A program made the translations under genes and the position numbers. A stretch of DNA of 64,000 bases from Ditylenchus dipsaci. Lineage: Eukaryota; Nematoda; Chromadorea; Rhabditida; Anguinidae. Below the pieces are notes generated by a model, which was not told the origin of the DNA, searched no databases, and worked only from the letters and a program-made list of their open reading frames with translations. Below are positions 1-12,600 of the stretch, in pieces. Numbering within the stretch: the first letter of the stretch is position 1; each line of letters begins with the position of its first letter. The stretch covers positions 310,001 to 374,000 of the forward strand of contig SADC01000845.1 in assembly GCA_004194705.1 (NCBI GenBank). Reading direction: 5' to 3'.

Positions 1-354
1 TGCAATAAAATTTAATCTTTTCATTACTTTTTTATTTTATACATTTTATTCAGAATGTTAAATGAATCAATAATTGACTCTTATAAACAACAAACATGCA
101 AATAATGTATGTGATAACTACGTTTAAATGAGCGGTTGAGATCAAGAAAAGAAGGCCTAAAAATGATAAAAGATTAAATAACATCAAATACATTCGATTC
201 TTTCACTAACGCCTTCCTAGAGAATGCTTAGTTCAGTTCATTATTGGGCGAGGGCTTATTCCGAGAGTAATTTCACTAAGGTAAGGCCAGCAAAGCTTTT
301 TTCTGTCCGAAATTATTTACAAGTATTCTAATCAGGGTACTTGTTCACCTGCCA

Positions 355-798
355 CTCATTTTCAAAAGCAGTATCAGGTCACCAATCTTAGACTGAACGC
401 GAAACTAGTGAAAACTGGTACAGTTCAAAAAAAAATTGCTGGTCCCCGACCCGCCTTCTAAAAGTGGTTTTCTGTAATTCTGGACAACCGGTTGTTGCCT
501 CAAATGTTGACCACATTCTTCAAAATTTTTCCTTGTAGAGCATGCTTTCTAGATGCAGTTACAAAATATTAATTTTTTAGTTTTCATGGAAGTGGGCTCA
601 TGAATGTGGGCAGTGCTCAAAATGGACCCTTTATCTAGTTTTGGCTAGATCTAGGTTACTGTCCAGAATTACAGAAAACCACTTTTAGAAGGCGGGGGCG
701 GGAATCATCCAATTTTTTGAACTGTCTCAAAAAAAAAAGTTTTCACTAGTTTCGCGTTCAATCTAAGATTGTGACCTAATACTGCTTTTAAAAATGAG
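355..798. repeat. Long inverted-repeat element beyond the receptor gene's 3' end
   Basis: Arms of about 130 bp at 355-487 and 659-798 are near-perfect reverse complements. Both carry the segments TTTTCACTAGTTTCGCGTTC, CTTCTAAAAGTGG and TGTAATTCTGGAC or their complements. The spacer is about 170 bp with no coding potential. This is a foldback/MITE-like element. The rest of 1-941 shows no gene I can support; it may hold the 3' UTR of the large minus-strand gene. Confidence 0.75.
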
Positions 799-941
799 CC
801 AGAAAAAATATTACCGGACTATAAAACGGTTATAAAAAAATTCAAGACACAAAAAACTGCTGGTGCGCCTTTTTTTTTTTGTGAAAAAAACGGGCATACC
901 CCTTACTAATCCTAACCGTAAGCTGACTTGTATCCTATCCT

Positions 942-3660
942 CTAGTTTTGTAAAGTAAAATTACTCACATCGTCATCATCATCAACTGTCAGTTCAGTCG
1001 GCCTTCTGATGGCTAGTCTGGGTGTAGTTCTGTTAGGAGACAAAGATTTGGCTCTTGCATAATCCTCCAGCCCACTATTTGTGGTAGTGCTCAATCTACT
1101 ACCAAACACTCTCTTCAAAGCGTAATCTGACATGCTCTCGGTGGGGATCGAATTGTTCGGCAATTGAGGGGAAATTTTTTTGCTAGAAGTGCTACTAGTG
1201 GGTGATTCTATACCCTCCTTCTCTATTTTATTTTTCCTTTCCTTGACTGTTGAGTGTTTTCTAGGTGTCCCAAGTGGGATTCGGCGGATACCACTGAACT
1301 GGCTCTCCTCACTTTCTTCATTTGCCTTAAATTTAAAATTATCAAGATTCTGTTCAATATACTAAAACTTTTTTGGTAAATATTTTAATGTTATTCAGGG
1401 CTGATTTTTTGAATGGGTGATTTCTAAATTATATATATATATATATATTGTCATCTGGTTATTTGAAGTTTTCTGGTATAGAACATCTTCCCGCCGAACA
1501 TTTTTCCGCCGAAATAGTTCGGTGGTCATTTTTCGACTGTACTTTTTTCTGTATTGAGAAAAAAATTCTTTTAGTAATTTTTTGTAGCTCGCAATTAGGG
1601 CTTCAAAATCAGATATTGACAATCATCATTTGAACACAAACTTTTGGATAAAAATGCGCAGTCTGACACTGAGTCTGACACTCAAGCCGAAAAATATCCA
1701 ACTCCCTTTTTATCGTCAGACTGAGCATTTAGATCCAATCAGATGTTGATTTACAATGGTTAATTTTGAAGCTTTGAATCTTAGCTACAAGACGGCACTA
1801 ACAGAATTTTTTTCTCAATACAGAAAAAAAAGTAAAGCCGAAAAATGACCACCGAAAAATTTCGTCGGAAAAATTTTTCCGAGGGAAAATTGTTCAAGTT
1901 TGAAGTTTTCTGTATAATTTTTAAAATTAAAATTATTAATGTATTTGATGCAAAACAAGTGAAGTACGAAATAATTCAAAAAAGTTAGTATTCCTTGCCA
2001 ATCATGATTTTTTAACAGCGATAAACTGTTTGCATAATCAGGGTCAATATTTTGCCTTAAGTTTTCTAAAATTGTCTGTATTTTTTGCATTATTCATGTT
2101 ATAGATTTTTTAAAATTTTGTTCAAAATTATATCTTAAGATTAAAAAAAAAATCCTGTAACACAGAGAAAAAAAATTATTGCAGTTGGAATTTATGGCTG
2201 AAAAAATATTTTCCCGTTTTTTGCAAGTTTAAATTTTTTTCTTCTGTTTTCGAAAAAAGCTATTGCAAACCCCAAATATCCTGCGTCCTATTGCATCGGT
2301 GGCTCTAGCATAAGAACCAGAAGAACTGAAGGCAGCTGCTGCTTTTCTATTGCTACTACGGTGTTGCTTTTGCTTCTGATTTATTGTGGTTGAATCACCA
2401 TCGTCTGAATAGGTTTGAGAAGTGGAAAAGTGGTGAGAAGTGTCAGCTTGGTGAATGACTACAAATATATCAATTTTGATTTTGAAATTTTGGAAAATGT
2501 TTTGTTAACTATATTTGGAGTGTTGATTATGACTTGTTTGCACTCTGAGATTGGCTTGAGGCACTGGAGGTGGAGTCTCCGCTTGAGGGCGAATGTTGGA
2601 GCTGGATGTTATTGGGTAAACCGGTCTTAATTCATCATATTCTCCACCAAATATGTCCATTAAGGTTGAACGAATGTCATTGAGTGGATCTTGAATTGGA
2701 ATAGGCTAAAAAGAATGATTGTTTAAATTAATTCGAATATAATTTAAAACTTGGATTGTGTAAAACGGAGAAAATTTCAAAGTAATGTTTACACTGCTCA
2801 CCTCTCTTGTCGTATTTTCATCCATATTTTGCAAGGATGAGCTTTTCACGGAATGATTTTCCTCGCTTTTTTCCAAACGTGTTTTTGCAGCGTGGGCAAT
2901 GGATCTGCTTCTAGCATCTTCTTCCTCCTCGAAATAACTTTCTTTCGGGCTCACCGTTTTTGGTTGGTTTGAATTCTTTCGGTCCAGCATTGCAGTGCCG
3001 TTAGTGTGTGCCGCGTATTCTTCTTCCCCATTCACAAAAATAGCGTCTGCTGTGGAACCTTGAGTGACAGGTACATTTATGGAGTCGCGAGAGTAGTCAT
3101 CACCTAAAGATAATTTTTACCATATTGACAGAATCGTCGACCAATACAGATTCAATTTTTTTCTTGATCCAAATTACTGCTTCCTACTACATTGGTCAAG
3201 ACTTTTAAACAAAAGCCATTTTTGGAATATTCATGAGAAAAAAAACTATTCGAAACTGAAACCTGAGATATCATTTACAGTCATCTTTTTGAAGCACAAC
3301 AAACAGGAAGGGCAATACCGGTAATAAAGCATTGTCCTACAAATCCAAGACTATAATTATTGAACGGAAGAGTTAAAACCATTTGTTGTGATAGACGACC
3401 ACTGTCATGACAATAGCAGAGGCAAACACCATTGAGGAAACTCCAATCACCAACATAGTTACTAATGGTGTTTCTTGGTCACTGGGATCCCGCCGATCAG
3501 ATAAATATCTGCACTCATACCCACTAGTTTCTGTTTGCACACATTCCATGAGGTCTGGACAATGATTTGGTTGGTTAGGAGTGCAACTTAGGTCAACGGG
3601 TTGATCACACTCTACTTCACTCCGCGCTCCCTTATTGGCTGTGGTCTTCATGTGCGGGCA
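942..3660 (-). CDS. Receptor exons: membrane helix and cytoplasmic tail
   Basis: About 3650-3376 gives CQPVDLS Cys-rich end, then [20 protein letters not shown], a single hydrophobic helix, and VVYHNKWF. The tail follows in exons about 3103-2800 ([24 protein letters not shown]), 2705-2510 ([21 protein letters not shown]), 2423-2273 ([25 protein letters not shown]) and 1330-942 ([25 protein letters not shown], ending in Asp run). Tyr motifs and a PPPVP suggest SH2/SH3-type partners (inference). The last exon can stop at 942 or splice at GTGAGT just after the Asp codons, so more tail could lie outside the window. Confidence 0.65.
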
Positions 3661-6600
3661 CCGAATGCAGCTGCTTGAATTTGGCTCATTCTAAAAAAAT
3701 GTTTAAAGAAAATAAGGCATGAAAATTCCATTTTGTCTCCTGCTCAAATCCAACTTATGAGCCCTTCTAGGTAACCACATGAACATTTCGGTGTCTTATT
3801 CTATGTTTAATTCTTCTGATTACCTGATAAAATCCCACATCACACTCCAAGCACACATCCAACAGCCCTCCAGTTTGCTGATTGTATTCGGCCATCAAAA
3901 TGTTTGGCTTAGAAGAAAACCCTGAGGGACAGAATACTTGATTGCACTGATCAGCACTCTTCGCCCCATCTGACATGGTGGAAAATCCAAGAGAACATTT
4001 TTGGCAGGTCAACAATTCGACTGAGCGATAAGTTCCTCGTTGACATTTAGCACATTCCTCTGTTGGCAACATTTCTTGACCAGGTGGACAGGAAACTGAG
4101 CACTCTTCAGCTGTTTTTGCACCCTAGACAACATAGACAGTTTTAAGTGAAAAAAATAAAAAAAAATACTGTGGATATAGTCGTGAGGTAAGAGGGACAC
4201 GAAAAGCATTTTAATCGACCACTGTATGGCATGAATTGACCTTTGGGACAAGGAGCACAGCTGTCATTGGAAGATTGATAAACTTGACCCGCAGGGCACT
4301 TTACTAAAAGAGCTTTGTTCAGGAATATTCAAATAATTTGCATGGAGAACATTCCGAAGAATTTTAATTTTTGATAATCCAAATTCTGACACCAGATTTT
4401 TTGCTTTGCATGGTTGATTTGCGTATTAAGCTTTCTTGACGTTTAAAACTTACTGTCAAATTTCAAATGGTTTTCAAGGCAACAAACATTTGAAAAAAAC
4501 TGAATTTTTTGAAAACTGAAAAAGTTTTACATTTAAAGAGCACTTTGGGAGGCAAATCAAATATGCTGACCACGAAGAATTTGGTTTTACCTAGCAGGGA
4601 AATCAAAAGTGAAAATTCAAGGGAATTACAAAAGTCAGACAAATTTGCACAAAAAACTCACTATAGCAGTCGATTTCGCGAATGCATCCAGTCAAATTGC
4701 CGGTGATTCTCCCTAATGGACATACCACACACGGACCTGCTCCTTTATCACTCTTGAAAGTATCTGCAGGACATTTGATGCACATTCCACTACTGTCATC
4801 GTCCTTTTTCACCAAGTGCCATTCTTCACCAGCCGCACAGCAACTGCACTGGATCATGACATTGGACCAGGAAGTGTTGGATTGAGCAGTCAAGAGCAGA
4901 AGAGAAGATAGACGTTTCTTGGTTTCTGTTCCATTTGAAACATGCAAAAGAGGATATTCACTGCCACAACTTATTTCACTTCGCATGCCTTGAAAGTCGT
5001 CTCCGAAAGTATTATCCATTTCTTCCGCAATTACTGACTGCACTGGATTTCGAGTGTTGCTAAAAAGTAAAGAGGGTGATTTGCGAGGTTTCTTTACATA
5101 ACTTTTTTTATTCTATTTTTCAAAGTTATCACATAAAACAATACAAAAATAATTCTCCATCTCTTGGTAATTTTTTTTAAAGAAGTTACACACAAAATAT
5201 CGCCCAACCAAATTCAAATATAATTAGTTCAGTTAGCGCGAACAAAAATGCATTTTACATGATGATTCACATACATAGTTGCACGACATTTGTTTATTCA
5301 TCATGAGTTTTCGGTACAAGTTTTGTAAAATATTTTTCGAGAGGCAAAATTTTAGTGTTCAAAATCCAGTCTACTAATATTAGGTCGTGTCAAAAGTTCG
5401 GTCGTTTTATTTCAAAAGCAATTTTTGTGGCGTTGTGTTTTTAGCATAGACTTTTTAACATTTTTCAAAAGTTTACCACTCGTTTTGTAGCCAAGATTCT
5501 CAGCTACAAAATGAGTGGTAAACTTTTGAAAAATGTAATGGTAAAAACACAACGCCACAAATATTGCTTTTGAAATAAAACGACCGAACTTTTGACACGA
5601 CCTAATATTTTCAATGTATCAATGTAAAAATACATGTAAAAATAAGGTATTTCGGAAAACACTTACTTCACCCGCAGCGTGTATTCGATAAAAACAAGTT
5701 CATCCTCGCCAACAGCTCTTCTAGCCACTTTATCTGTAGGGCTGGGGCAGTTGTTTCTCCAACCGATCTGACCTTCGCAATTCTTTTTATTACAAAAGCC
5801 TCCAAATGTTTCAGAAGCATTTAGCAAAGACTGTTTCACTTGGTCCCTGTAGTCATTCACATGGATACACTGGCCCTGGAAGTTGACAGTGCCAATAAGG
5901 TTCTGTTCTGGTGAATTAGTAGGACTGCAAGAGGGCAGTGTGAACGAGGATCCAGTTGGAGAGAAACGATCCCAACGACCCTAAATAATTGTAGGCTGAA
6001 TTATTAGTTTGACCAACAAACCAACCATTAAATCACAGGTGTAAAAGGGTGGTTTAGGATTGTTGAAAACATAGTTGACACCATTGCACTCTACTTCAGC
6101 CACCTGTTTGGCAAAAGAGATGGGCAAATCACGCAGTTTTACTACGGTGAAATCGTCTTCATGCACAGGTTGAGGGCAGTTTTGTGGAGATATAATGATG
6201 TCAAACTGGCAAGTTGCTGAATTTTCGAGTTTAAGAACTTTGAAGGAGAATTGTTACTAGAGAATCGGGCGCTGCGATACAGCAGCGTACTAAGCAAATT
6301 TGGGCCAAAAACATCGCAGCGCAACAGCGTACGCAAATTTTTGAAAACAGCGCATATCGCAGCGCAACCACGGATGGCCGAAATACATTGCAGCGCAACA
6401 TCGCAAAAAGGCAAAACCGATACTCATATTATTACCGCCTCCTCTATTTCAGACACCAACCTAAATTGCTGGCCGCGTCTCTGGCAATGTAAACTACATG
6501 ATGCTCTCCTAAAATTAGGCAATTGTCAATAAAAAATCATAAATTCTGCATAAATCTCACCCCAACCAAAAGTCTGACCAGATCGGAAATTAGAGGTGAA

Positions 6601-9600
6601 CTGAGTGATGACACCATTGTCTTTGAACATATGCTCCATGGAGTCATCCCAGTGCACTTGGACCAGTCTGTTGTTGTCAGTGACCACGATGTACTGATTT
6701 GATGGACAGACGATCACTTCTGGTGGGGATTTGTCTATAAAAACAGATTGCGACAGAAATATGAAAAAAAACTAAAAAAAACCATGATCCGCAGAGCAGT
6801 CAGTCATATTGGGCAGACAGGTAGCAGTGACACAAATGCCTGGATATATAGCCATGACTGCAGAGTTGAACATGTCGATGATTGTGAAGTCAGTCCATGC
6901 CACAGCCAAGTCAGAGGAGTGGGAGCGTGTATATGGTCGACAGTCGCGCACCATATCCCAGACGGTTGAGCCATTGAGTGGTGTATTGTACAACTACAAT
7001 ATTCGAACTTTAATTATTAAGAGTGCGGCTTTCTCGTCTAATTATTTTCGGCGGTAAGTGATTTGTCTGTCATATTAATTCTTGACCCCATCAAATTATT
7101 TGTTTACCTCATTTTGACGAGATAAATATTATTTTGCTCAAAATTCAAATTTGTCGGGATAAATCAGTGAATTGATGCGGTAATGGCTTGTTGCGTTGTT
7201 AGAGTTAGACTTCGAGTTAGAGTTAGAGTTCGGGTAAGAGGTGTTGGCGCTACTGTAATATACCCCCCCCCCCCAAAAAAACCCTCCTGTAATATACCCC
7301 CTCCCTCCCCAATAATTTTTAAGCTTGGGAATTAGGCTTAGCCCTTAGGCTTTGGGCCTTAGGCATTAGGCTCAGGGACAACACGTAATAATTTCACCAC
7401 TTTTCCAAAAAAGAGTATGGTTTTTGGGGTACCTGAAAAATTATTGGGGGGAGGGGTATATTACAGTAGCTTTTTTCGGGAGGGGGGGGAATATATGACA
7501 GTAGCGTCGAGGTGTTCATATACTCAAAAACCCGAACTCTAACTCTAGCTCTAACTCGATGGTGTTCACGTACATCGAGTTAGAGTTCGAGGTCGAGCTT
7601 GAAAATTTTCATGTATATAGCTTAGATAGCTCACAATCTCACCCCAGAGCCGTCTAAAGCCACTAAAAGTTAGTTTTGGGGGGATTTGCTACAAGGGAAT
7701 CCAAGTTATATGCATGAACACCTTCAAATTTAATCTCGAACTCTAACTCGAGGTACATGAACACCCTCGAGTTAGAGTTTGAGTTAGGATCAGAGGTGTT
7801 CACGTAACCAAAATCCCGAACTCTAACTCTAACAACGTGAACAAGCCATAAAAGAAATTGAGTCGTTAATTTCTAGGCTAATATGGAGAGTGAGGCACCG
7901 CTAGTCAAATGTTTGATGAATACTAAAAAATAACTTTTAACAAAAAAAATTTAATCACTCAGTAAAATTAGCAATAAAAAATTCATGGAACTCTACTAAG
8001 ATCCATATGTATAAGACCGACCTGAACTAGACTAATTTCACCAACAAAACTAGAAGTATCTTCGCCAACCATCTGACCCAATAAAACAGCTGCCTGAGTA
8101 TTTTCGGTCAGTGTGTCTGGCAGCTAAATAACTTATTGCAAGGATCTATTGACTTGAAAACTGTTTTCGAATCCTACCTGAATTAAATTGTTTTCGCTGC
8201 TTCTGACTAAATTTCCGTCTACGTAGAGTTCTAAATCAGACAGGACGGAGGTTGAGTCAGTAGGGTATGTTTTGAACACAAAACAAATCTAAAGCTACCA
8301 CAAAAGAGGCTTTAATATTATTTTCTCGTGATATTACATGATGCCAGACGTGTTGGCTGAGTGTGTGGTTGAGATAAACCAGGTTGTCTGTGATCACAGC
8401 TCCAGTGCCACTGAGTGCAACTAGTTCTTTGACCACTCTAAAATCGGGGTATTGAAATCATTTGATAATCCTTGCGATCCAACTAACTGTCCATCCTGCA
8501 CAATACCAATCATAGCAAAAGGTTTCAAAGAGCCAACATTGTCGTATGCATTAGCAGAATCGGCCCCGAGTCTGACCCAAGCACACAGGGCATATCCACT
8601 TTCTAGTAAAGCGACAGCCTCCACTGTCTTGGAAATGATCCTTTGGCGGACAGCAGAAGTTTGACTACCAGAGAAATAAAGGTTAAAGTTCTGATTCTTT
8701 TCTAGAAAGCCACTTCATATAATGATACTGAGTAACAAAGAGGGCCGAAAAAATATACAAAAGATCACTGACGCTGGTGTAGTTTAGGTCACTCCCAAAA
8801 ATATGCCTTGGTCCCTCTTACTCATTATTGGCACAATTTTGAAATTTTTAGCTTGATCTTCTTGATGATATTTTCAAATTTGACACAATTAAATAAAAAA
8901 TGAATGAATGAAAAATGATATTAAAAAACAAAAGTGGGTACCAAGACACATTAAAAAAAAGTACGCAAAAATGGGTAGGGGGGGGGGGTCAAGGCACATT
9001 TTTGGTGTACTTCTGCTATTTGCCTCCCCCCTCAAATTTTTGAACAGTGACCCAGAAATACGTCCTAAACTATTTTTTTTTGCTTATTACAAAAAAGAAA
9101 CTTGCAAAACAGTTTCTGATCTGAAATTTGAACATTTTTTTGAAACAATTTGGCTTCATCCCCTTAAACGTAGATGGTCTTTTTTGGGTGTTATATAGTG
9201 TTGTGTTGTCGTATAAATCGTCTATTGTCTCACGACGATTTATCACTGTACACAGTATATAAGATCTGAACGTATGTGTTCAGATCAGTCGTGAGCTGAA
9301 TAAAGAATAAAGCTAGTTGTGTGCTTCTCTCTCTCTTATTGGTTCAACCTCTCTACTTCCTTTCCACCAGGACTCAACATATAGTCATTTTCAATGACCT
9401 TATCACAATTAGGACTAGGCTTAGACTAGGGTAGGCCAGAATAAGTTAGGACGGTCTAAAACATGTTTCTCAAGAATAAAAAAAGAAAAAACACGGTTGA
9501 GTCCACCCTAACATGCGCTGACCTACTCTAGCCTAAGCCTAATCATGATGAAGTCATCGAAAAGGACCCTATCATGATGAAGTCTGCAGTAGGGCGCTAG

Positions 9601-12600
9601 TGCAGAATCTGTTGCTCCCAAACAGCTTGGCCCCTCCTGTTGTTTTTTCTGTAAAAATGCCTTGGCCCCCCCTGCTGTTTTTGAAACTGAAATGGTGATT
9701 ACGGTAATTATGGTGATTAAAATGTGTACGGTTAACACGATCACCTCAATCACCACGTTCACCTTAAAAAACAACAAGGGTGACCAAGCTTTTTTCCTTA
9801 CAAAACAGCTTTGCATGTTTGGGAGCAACAGATTCTGCACTAGCGCCGTCATCGAAAATGACCCTAAAATACACTAAAAAGAGCATGTAACTTTGAAGGG
9901 TTAAAGTAAATTTTTTTGAGAAAAGTTATAATTTTTAAATCAGAAACTGTTTTTTAATTTTTCTCTTATTGTAATAAGCAGAAAAAAGTAGTTTAGAACG
10001 TATTGCTGGGTCACTTTTCAAAAATGTTTATGAGTGGTGGTTCAAACAGCAGAAGTACATTTTTTGTGAGTCACCTAAATTACACTTGAGCCTTATTCAC
10101 TTGTTTCACAACGAAGTCCAGTGTACTGAGCAGGGCAATTGCAATAAGTGTAATTTGTGCTATTCATCACTATGCAAGTTCCTTTATTGCAATATTTGGG
10201 CGTCGCTTCACACTGGTTCTGAAACTAAAGAATAATACAAAATTATCTTAAAGAAAACTCTTGCAATTTTAGTGCCACAATCATTAGTTGAATTATAATT
10301 CTGAGAACAATGGCAAGTATAGCTGTCTTCACTAAGCTTGGGCTGACAATATCCATCATTTTTGCAGGGATTTGGATTGCATGGGTTGACAGATTCTTCG
10401 ATCTCGCAATTCAATCCAGAAAAACCTAAAAAGTATATACTTTTTCTCTATTGGTAAAAACAGTGACAACCAGACACCGTATTTTCTTTAATCAGGTAAG
10501 TCACCATTCATTTTATAGCCAAGGATATGAGCTACAATTTGAGAGGTAACATCCCTGAGGGACACGGTAAATTCACTCCCCGGTCAATTCACTCCCTGAT
10601 TAATTCATTGAACGAAACTATTTTAAATATCGAACTTAAATCTTTTTCTTTTCTTTAACTGCAGGGATAACTTTTAGGCACTGAAAACTGAAAGTAACTC
10701 ACCCTAAAAGAGTACGTGGATGACCACAAAATGCCTTAGAAGATGGAATCGGTACATAATTTTGACATTTCCTGTAAAACCGTTTCCCTGTAAGCCGTTT
10801 ACCTGTGAGGGACGTTTTCCTGTATGGAACGGCAAGGAACTGTAGCGTGGAAGAAAATTATGTAGACTAAACTATTCATGAGGGATCGAAGTGTGTTGAG
10901 GGATCCATGTGTTGGTACCAGCTTCGAAGTGTTCAGCTAGTGGGGCCTAAATTGTAGTGCTAAGTCGATGATACCCACATGGTGGCTCCCAGTTAGTGAA
11001 ACTTCGTACTCGAGTGATTCGCATGGTCTCACCAGTTGTTAATGGTACCTTGACGTAGTACTCAGCTAGTATTAACCAAGTGGTAGTACTCAAGGTTTAG
11101 TATTTTAGACCATTTTTGAAGTGGTTCACTGTATTTGATGAGGTGGATCAGACCATGTTGAGAGCCGGATTACTGCCCGGGTAATACTCAGTACCGCCAA
11201 AATCAGTACTTCCACTTACTTTGTTCGCTTTTCTTTTAAGCGAAACATCTTACACTGGACATTACATGAAAAGGTGAAAGTGATCATCTCTTTTTAGTTG
11301 GGTCGGATCAACCGTCCCTTTTAATGGTAGGGGATCAATAGTCCCTTTTTAACTGGATGGCATCAATCGTCTCTTTTTTATAGGATGGGATCAATCGGCC
11401 GATGGAATCACTGGTCACGTACCGGCCACCAAGCCCTCTGCGCCCCCGAAGTACTAACCATAAAAATTGTTTCAGGGAGTGAATTGATACGGGGAGTGAA
11501 TTGACATGTACCCATCCCTGGAGATCACCCACAAAAAGTATGTCAAAAACACGATCCCACGACACACGTTTTTTAATAGAAGGGTCTGCGTCTATTAAGA
11601 ATAATACGGCATTTTTTCATCTTTAGAATTTGTCGCGCTAAAAAATGTCTGTTTGCCGGAAACTGCATCTTACCTTTCCCACAGGTGCAATTGTAGTCAA
11701 CCACAGCCAAATTTACGTCATCCAATATGTTGGTACATTCACCGTTGTTCATGCAAATGCTTTGCAGAGCGCAGTAGTCAACCACTTTCTCACACTTGTT
11801 TCCATAATGGCCAGCGTTACAAGCGCATAAGAAATTTTTTGAATCGCCACTCCTTGGAAGGCTAAATAAAAAATTTATATTTCAGTTTAATATCCTGTTT
11901 CTCGTAGTCCTACCATGTGCCATGGCCAGAGCATCGAGCATCATTTTCCTTATTGAGTAAATCTGCACTTTTACGAGTCCTTTCGTAATAAATGGATCGC
12001 TTATGTTCGGCATTCGACACAAAGGGCTCAGCGCAAATGTCTTCACATTGCATACATGATTGAAATTCTAAAAACTTTTTCATTTAAAATTGTCTAAGCA
12101 AAAAAATTAGAAGCGTTTAATTTTAACAAAAAAGGTAATTGTGCTTGTATCTAACCCTAAAATGAAAAAATATTTTAGCAAAGGTTTTTTTACCGAAACT
12201 TTTTTAGAAACTAATAGATTAAGTATTAATTTTCGTTTTTTTCGGTTAACCGAAAATTTCTATTGACTGACAGCCCTTATTTGTTATTTTTTTCGTCAAA
12301 GTGAAATCTTACCTAACCAACCAGCATCACAAACACAAGAATGTGGTGCATTATAGCCCAGCCCAAGGGATGTGCACTTGCCATGTCCTCCACAAATCCA
12401 AGGGTCTCCATACGGGAATTTAGTGCAAGGATCAAGGGCTTGCTTAAAACGGCCGAAAAATTCAGGGAAACCAAATCAAAATTTGTTCCCAACCCTACCT
12501 TACAATGTTGACCAGTATATCCTTCGGGCATAGACAGTGAGCTTCCTGAGACAGGCTAACACAAGTGCCTCCATTCCCACATTCCCACTTTAAGCAATGG

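Larger units (their letters stand above)
8777..10085. mobile_element. Foldback element with nested insertions
   Basis: Left arm 8777-9140 and right arm 9895-10085 are reverse complements (GTGTAGTTTAGGT, CAGAAGTACA, TCAGAAACTG, GTGACCCAG and complements). Between them lie a solo LTR (9199-9379), a small inverted repeat (9407-9543) and a palindrome (9593-9847). Confidence 0.7.
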
